This document shows, in pieces, positions 42,703 to 51,309 of a stretch of DNA of 64,000 nt. The stretch is from positions 95,297-159,296 of the forward strand of contig NZ_VFPS01000005.1 of NCBI RefSeq assembly GCF_006716815.1, given 5' to 3'. The notes below the pieces were generated by a model. The model made no database searches. It was not told the origin of the DNA and worked only from the letters and a program-made list of their open reading frames with translations. The number at the start of each line of letters is the position of its first letter. The stretch's first letter is position 1. This DNA comes from Microbacterium lacticum. GTDB lineage: Bacteria > Actinomycetota > Actinomycetes > Actinomycetales > Microbacteriaceae. The position numbers were made by a program, and so were the translations under genes.

Positions 42703-43503
42703 TCAGTTCAGGGCGACAGCGGCCTCCGGCGTCGCGACGCGGAAGGTGAAGGTCTCCTCCAGGTACAGCTGGACCGAGCCCGCGTCGTGCGAGGAATACC
42801 CGATGGCGAGGTCCTCGCCGGACTCGAGGATGAAATCCCCGCCGCGCAGACTGAGGACGACGGGCTGGGCGATGCCGGGCACCCACACGATCGGACCGTC
42901 CAGGATGCGCTTCACGTGCGTGAGCAACGGCGCACCTCCCGCGTCGTTTCCCCCGGTGATCTCCACCCAGGTGTCGCGATCGACGGCGAGCGCGTACGGA
43001 CCGCCCACATCGGACTGCTGCAGGACGGCGACGGCCGCGGCGATGCGCACCGCGAGGCGGTCCGGCCGGTCGCCCACCGCGATGGGATCGTGCGGGGATG
43101 CCTGCGCGATACCGGTCATCCCCAGCGCCGCCCATCCGTCGAACACGGTGGCGTTCTCGACCCGGGCGATCGCCAGCGCGGCGTGATCGAGCGGACTGAG
43201 GTCGACATCGACAGCGCCTCGCGACGCGGCATCGAGCTCCGTGCGCGCCAGCGAGAAGTCGGCGCGCACCTCCGCCAGCGGAAGCACCACCCGAGGCCGC
43301 GCGCTCACGCCGTCGACGGGCGCCGGCACCACGGGGCCGACCCGGCCGGTGTTCGTCGCGGAATGACGCCAGCCGAACGGTCCGGTGAAGTCCACCACGC
43401 GCCGTGCGCCCAACGCCACCGAGAGCCGGGACTTCGCCTCGGCGTCGATGACGTCCCACGTGTCGGAGGTGATCGGAGCGTGCGAACGCAGGAGGTGATT
43501 CAC
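42703..43503 (-). CDS. Family 1 encapsulin shell protein (linocin M18-like)
   Basis: A 266-residue HK97-fold protein that self-assembles into a protein nanocompartment. Family landmarks are 'HAPITSDTWDVIDAEAKSRLSVALGARRVVDFTGPFG' at the N-terminus, 'LSPLDHAALAIARVENATVFDGWAALGMTGI' in the middle, and 'DFILESGEDLAIGYSSHDAGSVQLYLEETFTFRV' near the end. The GTG start overlaps the stop of the upstream peroxidase gene by 4 bp and has AAAGGA inside that gene. The cargo is therefore the co-translated DyP peroxidase. Frame complete. Confidence 0.94.
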   Translation of the reverse strand: MNHLLRSHAPITSDTWDVIDAEAKSRLSVALGARRVVDFTGPFGWRHSATNTGRVGPVVPAPVDGVSARPRVVLPLAEVRADFSLARTELDAASRGAVDVDLSPLDHAALAIARVENATVFDGWAALGMTGIAQASPHDPIAVGDRPDRLAVRIAAAVAVLQQSDVGGPYALAVDRDTWVEITGGNDAGGAPLLTHVKRILDGPIVWVPGIAQPVVLSLRGGDFILESGEDLAIGYSSHDAGSVQLYLEETFTFRVATPEAAVALN

Positions 43504-44606
43504 GATGCGGTCCTTTCATCGGCGGATGGGTTCAGAGACCCGATACCCAAGGAGAGATCGGCGCCGGGCCCGTCGGGCGCCTCGTCATGGTCGGTCCGCT
43601 CGTCCGGGTCGTCCTGGTCGTCCGGTTCGTCGGGGCCGTCCTCGTCGTCCGGTTCGTCGGCGAGAGCGCCGAGCAGGGCGGCGGAGGGAGCGAAATAGGT
43701 GCTCCCCGTCTGCGGCGTGGAGAAGTCGAGCAGCCGGTCGTGCAGGCCGGGTGGATCGCCGATGAACATGCGCTCCAGCATCCGCTCGAGCACCCACAGG
43801 TGCCGCGTGTAGCCGATGAAGTACGTTCCGTATTCGCCGAGGGCGGGGCGCGCGAACGGCATGTTGTCGCGCAGGATGTCGTGCTCGCCGGCGTCGTCCA
43901 CGATCGTCGTGAGCGTCTTGTGCGACTTCTGGCCGCTGGTGGCGTCGGGCAGCTCCACGTTGTCGGCCTTGCGGCGGCCCATGATGGCCTCCTGCTGCTC
44001 GGTCGTCAGCGCCTGCCACATCGACAGGGGGTGCGTGTACTTCTGGACGACGACGTAGCTTCCGTCGGCGTAGGCCGGATCCTCGTCGCCGACGAGGGTG
44101 GATGCCGGAAGGTCGGGACCCACCGGATTGGCCGTGCCGTCGACGAATCCCAGCAGATCGCGGGTGTCGAAGTATCGGAAGCCGGAGACCTCGTCGGCCG
44201 TGCTGACGGCGGTTCCCAGCGACTCGAGCAGAAGACGCTCGAGCTCGTAGCAGAGATCGGCCCGGTCGGCCCTGATGTGGAAGAGCAGGTCGCCGGGCGT
44301 GGCGATGGCGGTGTGGGTCGGGCCGACGATCTCGCGGAAGGGATGCAGCTCTGCCGGCTTCGCGCGGCGCGTGAGTCGATCCCAGACCCGTGCTCCGATG
44401 CCGACGGTGCAGGACAGGCGTCCGGATAGGTCCCGGAAGCCGGCCGTCTTGATGAGATCGTCCAGGCCGGAGATGACCTCGCGCACGGTGCTCATCGCAT
44501 CCGCCGCGTCGGCGACGACGAGCACGAGGAAGACCGCCGTGCGTGTCAGCGGCGCATCCACCTGCTGCGGTGCGATCGGCACCCGGTTTCCGTAGCCGTC
44601 CGTCAT
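43500..44606 (-). CDS. DyP-type peroxidase, encapsulin cargo
   Basis: A 368-residue heme peroxidase. 'FRYFDTRDLLGFVDGTANPVGPD' holds the GxxDG motif (catalytic Asp), 'GQKSHKTLTTIV' the likely proximal His, and 'HDILRDNMPFARP' the distal Arg. After residue about 315 comes an acidic Pro/Asp/Glu linker, then 'ADLSLGIGSLNPS', a cargo-loading peptide (consensus LGIGSL) that targets the enzyme into the encapsulin shell encoded just downstream. Such systems are thought to protect against oxidative stress. A strong hairpin separates it from the upstream gene. Confidence 0.93.
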   Translation of the reverse strand: MTDGYGNRVPIAPQQVDAPLTRTAVFLVLVVADAADAMSTVREVISGLDDLIKTAGFRDLSGRLSCTVGIGARVWDRLTRRAKPAELHPFREIVGPTHTAIATPGDLLFHIRADRADLCYELERLLLESLGTAVSTADEVSGFRYFDTRDLLGFVDGTANPVGPDLPASTLVGDEDPAYADGSYVVVQKYTHPLSMWQALTTEQQEAIMGRRKADNVELPDATSGQKSHKTLTTIVDDAGEHDILRDNMPFARPALGEYGTYFIGYTRHLWVLERMLERMFIGDPPGLHDRLLDFSTPQTGSTYFAPSAALLGALADEPDDEDGPDEPDDQDDPDERTDHDEAPDGPGADLSLGIGSLNPSADERTAS

Positions 44607-44630
44607 GAGACCGCGCCGGAATGCCGATCG

Positions 44631-44658
44631 GTCGGACCGGCGGTCTCGCCGGTCCGAC
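44631..44658. terminator. Perfect 12-bp hairpin upstream of the DyP gene
   Basis: GTCGGACCGGCG-GTCT-CGCCGGTCCGAC lies between the end of the CtaG-like gene (44746) and the peroxidase start (44606), 25 bp before the latter. It is either a terminator (no U-tract) for the upstream unit or a leader structure of the peroxidase mRNA. Confidence 0.55.
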
Positions 44659-44745
44659 GCACCCGCACTGCTCTCGCCATGCCCACACCTCGCTCGCCGC
44701 CGATACCCAGTCTACCCCAGCGCCTGCGAGGCGCCACGTCGGCGC

Positions 44746-45276
44746 TCAGCCTGCGCCGCGCATGTGCTCCTGCACGAGTGCGTCGTACTCTTCGTCGGGC
44801 AGGTCGTCGAAGCCGGCGGCGTCGCGCCGGTCGCTGCGCATCCACCGGATCATGAGGATCACCAGCACCGGGACATCGGCGACCTCGGCGATGAACCAGA
44901 GGAAGTCGCCCGCCAGGTGCTGGTCGTGCAGCGGGGTCGGCCACCAGCTCGCGGCTCCGGCGATCGTGGGTGCGTGGTCGACGACGGCATCGGTCAGGCG
45001 CAGCAGGATGCCGGGGATCGAGTCGATGAGCAGCTCGACGAACGCGAGCAGGAACTCGATGGTGATGAACAGCCCGGTGTGCGCGGCGGTCAGCGCGAAC
45101 AGGGGCACGACCATGGCCAGTCGCAGCAGCGGCACCGCGACTCCGAGGACGGTCGCGATCCACGGCGTTCCGCGCAGCGTCCACGCCAGCGGGGTGAGGA
45201 ATACGCAGAACACCACGGCGATGAAGATCGTCGCGAAGACGGCGTTGCCGAACAGGCGGACGAGGCGCCACCGCAT
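44746..45276 (-). CDS. CtaG-like cytochrome oxidase assembly membrane protein, possibly shortened
   Basis: A 176-residue membrane protein. The helices are 'VFATIFIAVVFCVFLTPLA', 'VPLLRLAMVVPLFALTAAH', 'LFITIEFLLAFVELLI' and 'FLWFIAEVADVPVLVILMIRW'. The C-terminus has 'DDLPDEEYDALVQEHMRG'. The last helix plus acidic tail resembles the caa3-type CtaG family, whose usual length is about 280-330 residues, so internal helices may be missing. The ATG at 45276 lies only 12 bp from the broken end of a GH13 gene. An alternative is a different, short family. Confidence 0.5.
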   Translation of the reverse strand: MRWRLVRLFGNAVFATIFIAVVFCVFLTPLAWTLRGTPWIATVLGVAVPLLRLAMVVPLFALTAAHTGLFITIEFLLAFVELLIDSIPGILLRLTDAVVDHAPTIAGAASWWPTPLHDQHLAGDFLWFIAEVADVPVLVILMIRWMRSDRRDAAGFDDLPDEEYDALVQEHMRGAG

Positions 45277-45287
45277 CACGGTCGCAG

Positions 45288-45782
45288 CTACTGCACGCGC
45301 GGCTCGTCGTGGTTGAGGGTCAGCAGCGTGTCGTGTCCTTCGAAGGAGACGAACCCGCCGCCGGCGGAGGTCTGCAGCCACCGCGCCGCGTCGCTGGCGG
45401 GCCCCTCGCGCAGTGCGGTCGCCGCGAGCGGGTGCTCGCGACCGATGTGGTTGACGACGCCGTCGAGCTGCACACGCAGTCCGCGGGCATGCGCCTGGGC
45501 GACGAGCTCGTCGAAGTCGGCGTGGTCGCCGAGTCGGGGATCGATCCGGAAGTGGTCGACGGTGTCGTAGCCGTGGCTGCTCGACGCGAAGATCGGACCG
45601 AGCGCGACGCCGGACGCGCCGAGCTCGACGACGTGGTCCAGCCACGGGACGATCCGCCGCAGCCGATGCTCGTCGGATGCCGGTGGCCCGCCGGTCGGTG
45701 CCGGGTACGCGCCGACGAAGTCGAGCGGGTAGACCCGCCACCAGATGGCGTGCGCGATCCACGCGGGCTCGGAGAACGTCAC
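45288..45782 (-). pseudogene. GH13 glycosidase, N-terminal third only
   Basis: From the GTG at 45782: 'PAWIAHAIWWRVYPLDFVGAYP', 'ELGASGVALGPIFASSSHGYDTVDHFRIDPRLGDHADFDELVAQAHARGLRVQLDGVVNHIG' and 'LLTLNHDEPRVQ'. These are the first half of an alpha-amylase-family barrel, including the D-x-V-x-NH region. The frame stops at the point where the catalytic nucleophile region should follow. No later GH13 motifs occur nearby. Truncated by deletion. Confidence 0.85.
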
Positions 45783-45789
45783 GGTCGCG

Positions 45790-45905
45790 CGTCTCGCATC
45801 CGGGAATGGGAGGCGGGCGGCCACCAGGTGTACGCCTACTTCAACAACGACGGCGGTGGCAACGCGGTGCGCGACGCCCGCGCCCTGCGTGCGGCACTCG
45901 CCTGA
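45790..45905 (+). pseudogene. DUF72 (YecE-like) gene, C-terminal 37 residues
   Basis: In-frame 'IREWEAGGHQVYAYFNNDGGGNAVRDARALRAALA' followed by TGA matches the conserved 'VYAYFNND.GG.A..DA' end of DUF72 proteins. It directly abuts the start of the divergent GH13 fragment. It is another remnant at a joint. Confidence 0.75.
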
Positions 45906-45914
45906 CGAACCGGC

Positions 45915-47423
45915 TCAGGGCTCCTCCACCTCGCCCAGCGAGACCGGCCGGATCAGCAGGCGGCGACGGTCGCGCGTCCACACGGCGTGATCGACGCGAT
46001 GCTCGGCGCGCGTCGTGAACCGGTACCGGTAGGAGAGCACCCGGACCCACCGCGGGCGCTGGCCGGCCAGCGGATCGACCCGCAGCAGCCGCAGCGTCGG
46101 ACCGTCGGCTTCGAGCAGCCGCACCACGAACGCCGTGAACCAGTCCTCCAGCGACTGACCCAACGGCAGGAACCACATCAGCCAGTCCAGGCGCAGATGA
46201 TACGGCGCGTACTGGCGGGGGATGCGCCGGACGTCGCCGGGCTTGCCCTTGAACTGGTACTCGTGCCACTCGGCCGTGTCGGGATCGGCATCCGTCGTCG
46301 CCTCGACGATGTACTCGATGCGTTCCTTCGTGACGGTGCCGAACGCGCCGTACGCGTTCGCGAGCTGCCAGCGGTTGAAGCTCGCGTTCATGAGTTGCCG
46401 GCGGGCGAAGAGATTCCGCAGTGCGGGCCAGCTGAGCACGACATACGCCAAGCCCAGTGCCGAGGTGATGACGATCCAGTAGAGCGGGATGCCGTTGATC
46501 AGCCAGGGCTGCGTTTCGGCCGGCTGCGTTCGCTCGACGACCGACTCGGCACCCGAACCGGGGATCGACATCGCGGAGAAGGCCAGGACGATCGTCGCCC
46601 AGTTCAGCCATGCGAAGTTGCCCGTGAGCACGAGCCACAGCTGCGTCAGGGCGACGATCGCCGCCGCGCCGCAGCCGACCAGCGCCGGCACGGGGCCGGG
46701 GATCCACAACCCCAGGATCGGGGCGAACAGGAACCACGGCACGACCAGCTGCGAGAAGTGGTTGACGATGACCTCCAGCCGGTGGAACCACGCCGGCAGC
46801 AGATGCGCCTGACGGCTGAGCGGGCCGGGCATCGGCTGGGTCTCGTAGTGGTACATCAGCGCCGTGAGGTCGCGCCATTCGCGGCCGCCGCGGATCTTGA
46901 TCATCCCGGCGCCGAATTCCAGCCGGAACAGCAGCCACCACATCAGCACGATCACGACGGTCGGCGGCGGCTGGTCGTTCGACCCGAGGAACGCGGCGAG
47001 GAAGCCGGCCTCGAGCAGCAGCATCTCCCAGCCGAACCCGTAGAAGGTCTGCCCGATCGACGAGATCGACATATACCCGCCCCACAGCAGCAGGAAGGCG
47101 ATCATGGGCACCCACGGCGGTCCCAGCTGCGGAACGCCCGCGACGATGAGCGCCGCCACCGCGATCCCGGACCAGCACAGCACGGCCAGCCGGCGGTCGG
47201 TGTAGGCGATCCGCCGGAACAGCGTCGGGCGCAGCAGCTTCGCCCGCGACGGGTTCTCCCGCGCCCAGGCCAGCAACTGCGGCGCAGGCTGCAGACCGTG
47301 CTCGCCCAACAGGGGCCGGAACTGGTTCAGGGTCGAGACGAAGGCGACCAGGTACAGCGCGGCGATCCCCCGCTCGAGGATCTGCCGCGCGATCTCGAAG
47401 TCGACCGCGGCGAAGCCGTCCAT
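45915..47423 (-). CDS. Lipase maturation factor (LMF1/2-like) family membrane protein
   Basis: A 502-residue polytopic membrane protein. 'PLLGEHGLQPAPQLLAWA', 'EMLLLEAGFLAAFLG', 'LFRLEFGAGMIKIRGGREWRDLTALMYHYETQPMPGPLS' and 'LNWATIVLAFSAMS' are diagnostic of the LMF family. The soluble C-terminal domain has 'NRWQLANAYGAFGTVTKERIEYIVEA' and 'YAPYHLRLDWLMWFLPLG'. Eukaryotic homologs mature lipases in the ER; the bacterial role is unknown. It lies 37 bp downstream of the FAD oxidoreductase gene, so the two are probably co-transcribed. Confidence 0.9.
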   Translation of the reverse strand: MDGFAAVDFEIARQILERGIAALYLVAFVSTLNQFRPLLGEHGLQPAPQLLAWARENPSRAKLLRPTLFRRIAYTDRRLAVLCWSGIAVAALIVAGVPQLGPPWVPMIAFLLLWGGYMSISSIGQTFYGFGWEMLLLEAGFLAAFLGSNDQPPPTVVIVLMWWLLFRLEFGAGMIKIRGGREWRDLTALMYHYETQPMPGPLSRQAHLLPAWFHRLEVIVNHFSQLVVPWFLFAPILGLWIPGPVPALVGCGAAAIVALTQLWLVLTGNFAWLNWATIVLAFSAMSIPGSGAESVVERTQPAETQPWLINGIPLYWIVITSALGLAYVVLSWPALRNLFARRQLMNASFNRWQLANAYGAFGTVTKERIEYIVEATTDADPDTAEWHEYQFKGKPGDVRRIPRQYAPYHLRLDWLMWFLPLGQSLEDWFTAFVVRLLEADGPTLRLLRVDPLAGQRPRWVRVLSYRYRFTTRAEHRVDHAVWTRDRRRLLIRPVSLGEVEEP

Positions 47424-47460
47424 GCCTTCAGAGTACGCCCGGACGGCGGACGGGTCGGAG

Positions 47461-48927
47461 TCAGGCGCCGGGCGACAGGTCCGGTGACGTGCGGATGCCG
47501 AAGTCGTGACGCAGCGCGCTCAGGGCGGCGTACCAGCCGCCCAGGCCGTGCACGCCGGGGCCGGGCACCGCCGACGCGGTCGCCAGGTACACGCCCCGGA
47601 TCGGCGTGCGCCAGGGATCTCGTGACAGGGTGGGGCGCCGGAAGAGCTGGTCGAGGGTGGGCGCACCGGCGGAGATGTCGCCGCCGATGTAGTTCGGGTC
47701 GTGTCGCTCGACATCGACGGCCGTGCGTGACGAGACGGCGAGGATCGTGTCGCGGAAGCCGGGCGCGAACCGCTCGAGCTGCGCCGTGACGGCTTCGGCG
47801 CGGTCGAGGTCGCTGCCGGCCGGCACGTGCGTGTACGCCCACAGGGTGTGCATCCCCGCCGGCGCCCGCGTCGGGTCGAAGACGGACGGCTGCGAGGCCA
47901 GGACGTAGGGGCGGTCGGGGTGGATGCCGCGCTGGACGGCATTCTCGGCGGCGGCCATCTCGGCGCGCGTCCCGCCGACGTGGATCGTGCCGGCCCGGCG
48001 CACCTCGGGGTCGTCCCATGGGACCGGCTCGCTCAGGGCGAAGTCGACCTTCGCGACGGCATTGCCGTAGCGGAAGTGCTCCAGCACGCGTCGGTAACGG
48101 GCGCTCATCCGATCGCCGGCCATCCGCACGAGCGCCCGAGGCGTGACATCCAGCAGCACCACGCGCGCGTCGCCGAGTTCGGCGAGCGAGGTGACCTCGT
48201 GATCGCAGATCAGCTCTCCGCCACGGGCGCGCAGGTCGTCGACGAGCGCGTCGGCGATCGCCTGGCTCCCGCCCGCCGGGATCGGCCAGCCCTGCGCGTG
48301 CGCGTAGGCGTGCAGCGCGAGCCCGGCGCCGGCGCCGGCCAGGCTCGGCTGCGCGAGGATCGCGTGCGCGGCGACGCCGGTCAGCAGCGCCGGCGCAGCC
48401 TCGCCGCGGAAGCGCAGGTTCCACAGCGGTCCGCCCTGTTCGGCGGCTCGCAACGCGAAACGGGCCGCGGTCACCGGATGCCGCGGCAGCCGCAGCAGCG
48501 ACGATCCGGTGAACTGCGCCACGCGGGCGGCATTCTCGGACAGCGGCCGCAGGAGCCGCTCGTAGGCGCCGCCGTCCCGGCCCAGACTCTCGGCGGTGCG
48601 CCCCAGGTCGCGGTAGGCGACGCCGGCGCGACCGCCGTCGAGCGGTTGGGCGAACGAGATCTCGGGGGTGATGAAGTCCACGCGTTCGCGCAGCCCGAAC
48701 GCCCGGAAGAACGCGGACTCGAAGGCGAGCGGGTGCACGGCCGAGCAGACGTCGTGGCGGAACCCGGGCAGGGTCAGTCCGTGGGTGGACGAGCCGCCCC
48801 CCGGCTGCGACGAGCGTTCGTACACCCGCACTCGGAGTCCGGCGCGGGCGAGAGTGACCGCTGCGGCGAGCCCGTTCGGGCCGGCGCCCACCACGATGGC
48901 GTCGAGCGGAAGATCCTGTCGCGGCAT
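47461..48927 (-). CDS. FAD-dependent phytoene desaturase-like oxidoreductase
   Basis: A 488-residue flavoprotein. The dinucleotide fold is 'DAIVVGAGPNGLAAAVTLARAGLRVRVYE', followed by 'RSSQPGGGSSTHGLTLPGFRHDVCSAVHPLA'. The C-terminal FAD signature is 'GVYLATASAVPGPGVHGLGGWYAALSAL'. Relatives are carotenoid desaturases and PYROXD2-like proteins; no carotenoid genes are nearby, so the substrate is open. GGAGGGG precedes the ATG by 3-4 bases. Confidence 0.9.
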   Translation of the reverse strand: MPRQDLPLDAIVVGAGPNGLAAAVTLARAGLRVRVYERSSQPGGGSSTHGLTLPGFRHDVCSAVHPLAFESAFFRAFGLRERVDFITPEISFAQPLDGGRAGVAYRDLGRTAESLGRDGGAYERLLRPLSENAARVAQFTGSSLLRLPRHPVTAARFALRAAEQGGPLWNLRFRGEAAPALLTGVAAHAILAQPSLAGAGAGLALHAYAHAQGWPIPAGGSQAIADALVDDLRARGGELICDHEVTSLAELGDARVVLLDVTPRALVRMAGDRMSARYRRVLEHFRYGNAVAKVDFALSEPVPWDDPEVRRAGTIHVGGTRAEMAAAENAVQRGIHPDRPYVLASQPSVFDPTRAPAGMHTLWAYTHVPAGSDLDRAEAVTAQLERFAPGFRDTILAVSSRTAVDVERHDPNYIGGDISAGAPTLDQLFRRPTLSRDPWRTPIRGVYLATASAVPGPGVHGLGGWYAALSALRHDFGIRTSPDLSPGA

Positions 48928-49056
48928 CGGCCCCTCCTTCGTCGATCGCGGAAATGAACACGCTCCCTCGCCAGGATAGGTGCGCGCCGCGCCGTCGGGT
49001 CGGGTCCGTTCACCGGATCCGGGAATCCCCGGCGGCATCCCTCGGTTGTCGACACC

Positions 49057-49710
49057 ATGACAACGATCGGAATCATCGGAGCAGGACACATCGGATCGCA
49101 GCTGGCACGGGCCTTCACCGGCCTCGGCTACGACGTCGTCATCGCGAACTCGCGGGGACCGGAGACACTCTCCGCGCTCGTCGCGGAGATCGGGCCGAAG
49201 GCCCGCGCGGCCACGGCCGAGGAGGCCGCCGAGGCCGCGGACTTCGCCGTCGTCACCGTCCCGCTGAAGGCCATCGACGAGATCCCGGTCGCGCCCCTGG
49301 CGGGCAAGATCGTCCTGGACACCTGCAACTACTACTGGGAGCGCGACGGCCACATCGCCGCTCTCGACCGGGGCGAAGCCACCACCTCGGGCCTGGTCCA
49401 GGAGCATCTGCCGACCTCGAAGGTCGTCAAGGCGTTCAACCACATCACAGCGGCCGACATCACGAGCACCGGCAGCCCGGCCGGCACTCCCGACCGCCGC
49501 GCCCTCGGCACGGCATCCGACTATCCCGACGCGATCGCCCTCGTCACCGAGCTGTACGACCGGCTCGGCTTCGACACCGTCTCGGCAGGCCCCCTCAGCG
49601 AGTCGTGGCGCCTCGAGCGCGACCGACCGGCGTACGTCGTCCGGCAGAACGCCGAGGAGCTGCGAGCCAACCTGGCGAAGGCGTTCCGCGTGCCGCCGAC
49701 CGCCGACTGA
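49057..49710 (+). CDS. NADPH-dependent F420 reductase-like protein
   Basis: A 217-residue Rossmann protein. 'TIGIIGAGHIGSQLARAFTGLGYDVVIANSRGPE' is the NADP(H) motif, and 'KIVLDTCNYYWERDGHI' and 'SKVVKAFNHITAADI' are family segments. It is longer and only distantly related to the gene at 14955. It is divergent from the FAD oxidoreductase with 129 bp between. Whether it uses F420 or another acceptor cannot be told from sequence. Confidence 0.88.
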   Translation: MTTIGIIGAGHIGSQLARAFTGLGYDVVIANSRGPETLSALVAEIGPKARAATAEEAAEAADFAVVTVPLKAIDEIPVAPLAGKIVLDTCNYYWERDGHIAALDRGEATTSGLVQEHLPTSKVVKAFNHITAADITSTGSPAGTPDRRALGTASDYPDAIALVTELYDRLGFDTVSAGPLSESWRLERDRPAYVVRQNAEELRANLAKAFRVPPTAD

Positions 49711-49752
49711 CCGCCGGCGGGTCGAGGCCTGTCGGCGTCCCAATCGGCGGCG

Positions 49753-49758
49753 TACAGT
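49753..49758 (+). promoter_or_regulatory. -10 box of the leaderless cupin-like gene
   Basis: TACAGT ends 7 nt before the ATG at 49766. Confidence 0.5.
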
Positions 49759-49765
49759 CGCGCCC

Positions 49766-50110
49766 ATGATCACCGACGATCCGACACTGACGAACCCCGA
49801 CCACTACCGCACCCTGTGGGAGAACGAGTTCGTCCGCGTGCTCGAGTACACCGACGAGCCGGGCGACAGCACGACACCGCACGACCACCCCAACACGGTC
49901 ATGGTGACGCTGAGCTCGTTCTCACGCAGGCTCTCGGCAGGCGAGCGCACCTTCGACACGCAGCTTCCCGCCGGGAAGGCGGTGTGGATCGCCGCGCAGC
50001 GGCACTCCGGCCGCAACACCGGGGACACGCCCACGCACACGATCCTCGTCGAACTCAAAGGCGTTTCGGCTGGGGATGCCGGCAGCGGGGCACTCGGTCC
50101 GCAATCCTGA
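49766..50110 (+). CDS. Cupin-like small protein
   Basis: A 114-residue protein: 'YRTLWENEFVRVLEYTDEPGDSTTPHDHPNTVMVTLSSFSRRL', with an H-x-H pair as in metal-binding cupins, and 'KAVWIAAQRHSGRNTGDTPTHTILVELK' with later His residues. Many bacterial homologs are annotated as cytoplasmic proteins of unknown function. Leaderless start. The last 10 residues are low-complexity. Confidence 0.8.
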   Translation: MITDDPTLTNPDHYRTLWENEFVRVLEYTDEPGDSTTPHDHPNTVMVTLSSFSRRLSAGERTFDTQLPAGKAVWIAAQRHSGRNTGDTPTHTILVELKGVSAGDAGSGALGPQS

Positions 50111-50254
50111 CATCCCGGGGTGGACGGTGTCGGCGACCCCGCCGTTCATCGAGCCGCAGCCCATGGCGCAGACGCCGGCGGCCGCCGCGCCGGCCACCGC
50201 TGCGTCTTGCCGCGGGGGCGTAGCGTGGTGTCGTCCGGCGACGGGAGGAGCCGC

Positions 50255-50780
50255 ATGACCGATCCGCACGTGCACGAGCACGACATGTCCAGCATGGAGA
50301 TGGCCGGTCACGACATGGCCGGCATGGATCACCACGCGCACGCAGGCCACGGCGGGATGTCGGGGCACGTCGCGCAGTTCCGTCGGCTGTTCTGGATCAA
50401 CCTGGTGCTCGCCGTGCCGGTCGTGGCGTTCTCGAGCATGTTCGCGATGCTGCTGGGCTACACGCTTCCCGGCATCCCCGGTCTGAGCCTGGTCTCACCT
50501 GTGCTGGGCACCGTCATGTACGTGTGGGGCGGCCGGCCGTTCCTGGTCGGTGCGGTGGGCGAGCTGCGCGCGCGCCGCCCGGGGATGATGCTGCTGATCG
50601 GTCTGGCGATCACGGTCGCCTTCCTCGCATCATGGGGTTCGACGCTGGGGCTGCTGGGTCACGAGCTCGACTTCTGGTGGGAGCTGGCGCTGCTGATCGT
50701 CATCATGCTCCTGGGGCACTGGATCGAGATGCGTTCGCTGGCGCAGACGACCTCCGCCCTGGACTCGCTCGCCGCTCTGC
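50255..50780 (+). pseudogene. Copper-type P1B-ATPase, N-terminal quarter only
   Basis: A GGGAGGAG-preceded ATG starts a His/Met-rich leader (HEHDMSSMEMAGHDMAGMDHH) typical of CopB-like pumps. Membrane helices follow (FWINLVLAVPVVAFSSMFAML, MMLLIGLAITVAFLASWG, LALLIVIMLLGHWIEMRSLAQTTSALDSLAALP). The frame breaks at 50780, before the actuator, CPx and phosphorylation domains, and joins a TANGO2-family fragment at CCTAGC. Non-functional. Confidence 0.88.
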
Positions 50781-51293
50781 CTAGCCGTCATCCTCAACCG
50801 CGCCGACGTGCTCTCCGACGATCCGCCGGGCTCGCGCGGTCACGTCGTGCTGGATGCCCTGGCCGGCCGCGAGCCGCCCGCCGCGCCGCGCACGCACGGG
50901 TTCAACCTCGTCGAGGTCGACGCCGACGGCGCGCGTGTCACGATGTGGGACGGCCGATCCGTGCGCCGCGCCGCTCTGGCCCCCGGCATCCACATGATCG
51001 CGCACGACGATGTCGACGAAGAGCGCACCGCGCGCATCGCGGCGTGGCACGACCGGTTCCCCGTCCCGGACGACGGCGACGCGCGGTGGTGGAGGCCGTG
51101 GCTGGATGTGCTCGAGCGCGCGAGCGCGGACGGGGCGACCGACGATCGCGCGATCGTGCGCGACAACCGGCCGTTCGGCTACCCGACGTTGTCGCTGCTG
51201 GTGTGCGCGGCATCCGTCGACGCTGCGGGGGTCCGGCTGTCCTCCGCCGCGTTCGACCAGCCGGGCCGGTGGAACCGGCCCGAGCTGGTCTGA
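50781..51293 (+). pseudogene. TANGO2/NRDE-family gene, C-terminal part (copy 2)
   Basis: Reads 'LAVILNRADVLSDD', 'THGFNLVEVDADGARVTMWDG', 'APGIHMIAHDDVDEERTARIAAW' and 'DDRAIVRDNRPFGYPTLSLLVCAAS', homologous along its length to residues 60 onward of the copy at 41344. The N-terminal nucleophile part is missing. It is joined to a truncated copper ATPase. Confidence 0.82.
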
Positions 51294-51309
51294 TGCTCCC
51301 GACGGGAAC

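Noticed and set aside
50095..50254. Short frames between the cupin-like and copper ATPase genes
   Set aside because: A 60-codon plus frame and its complement exist, but neither has a start signal, family motif or coding-like composition beyond general GC bias.
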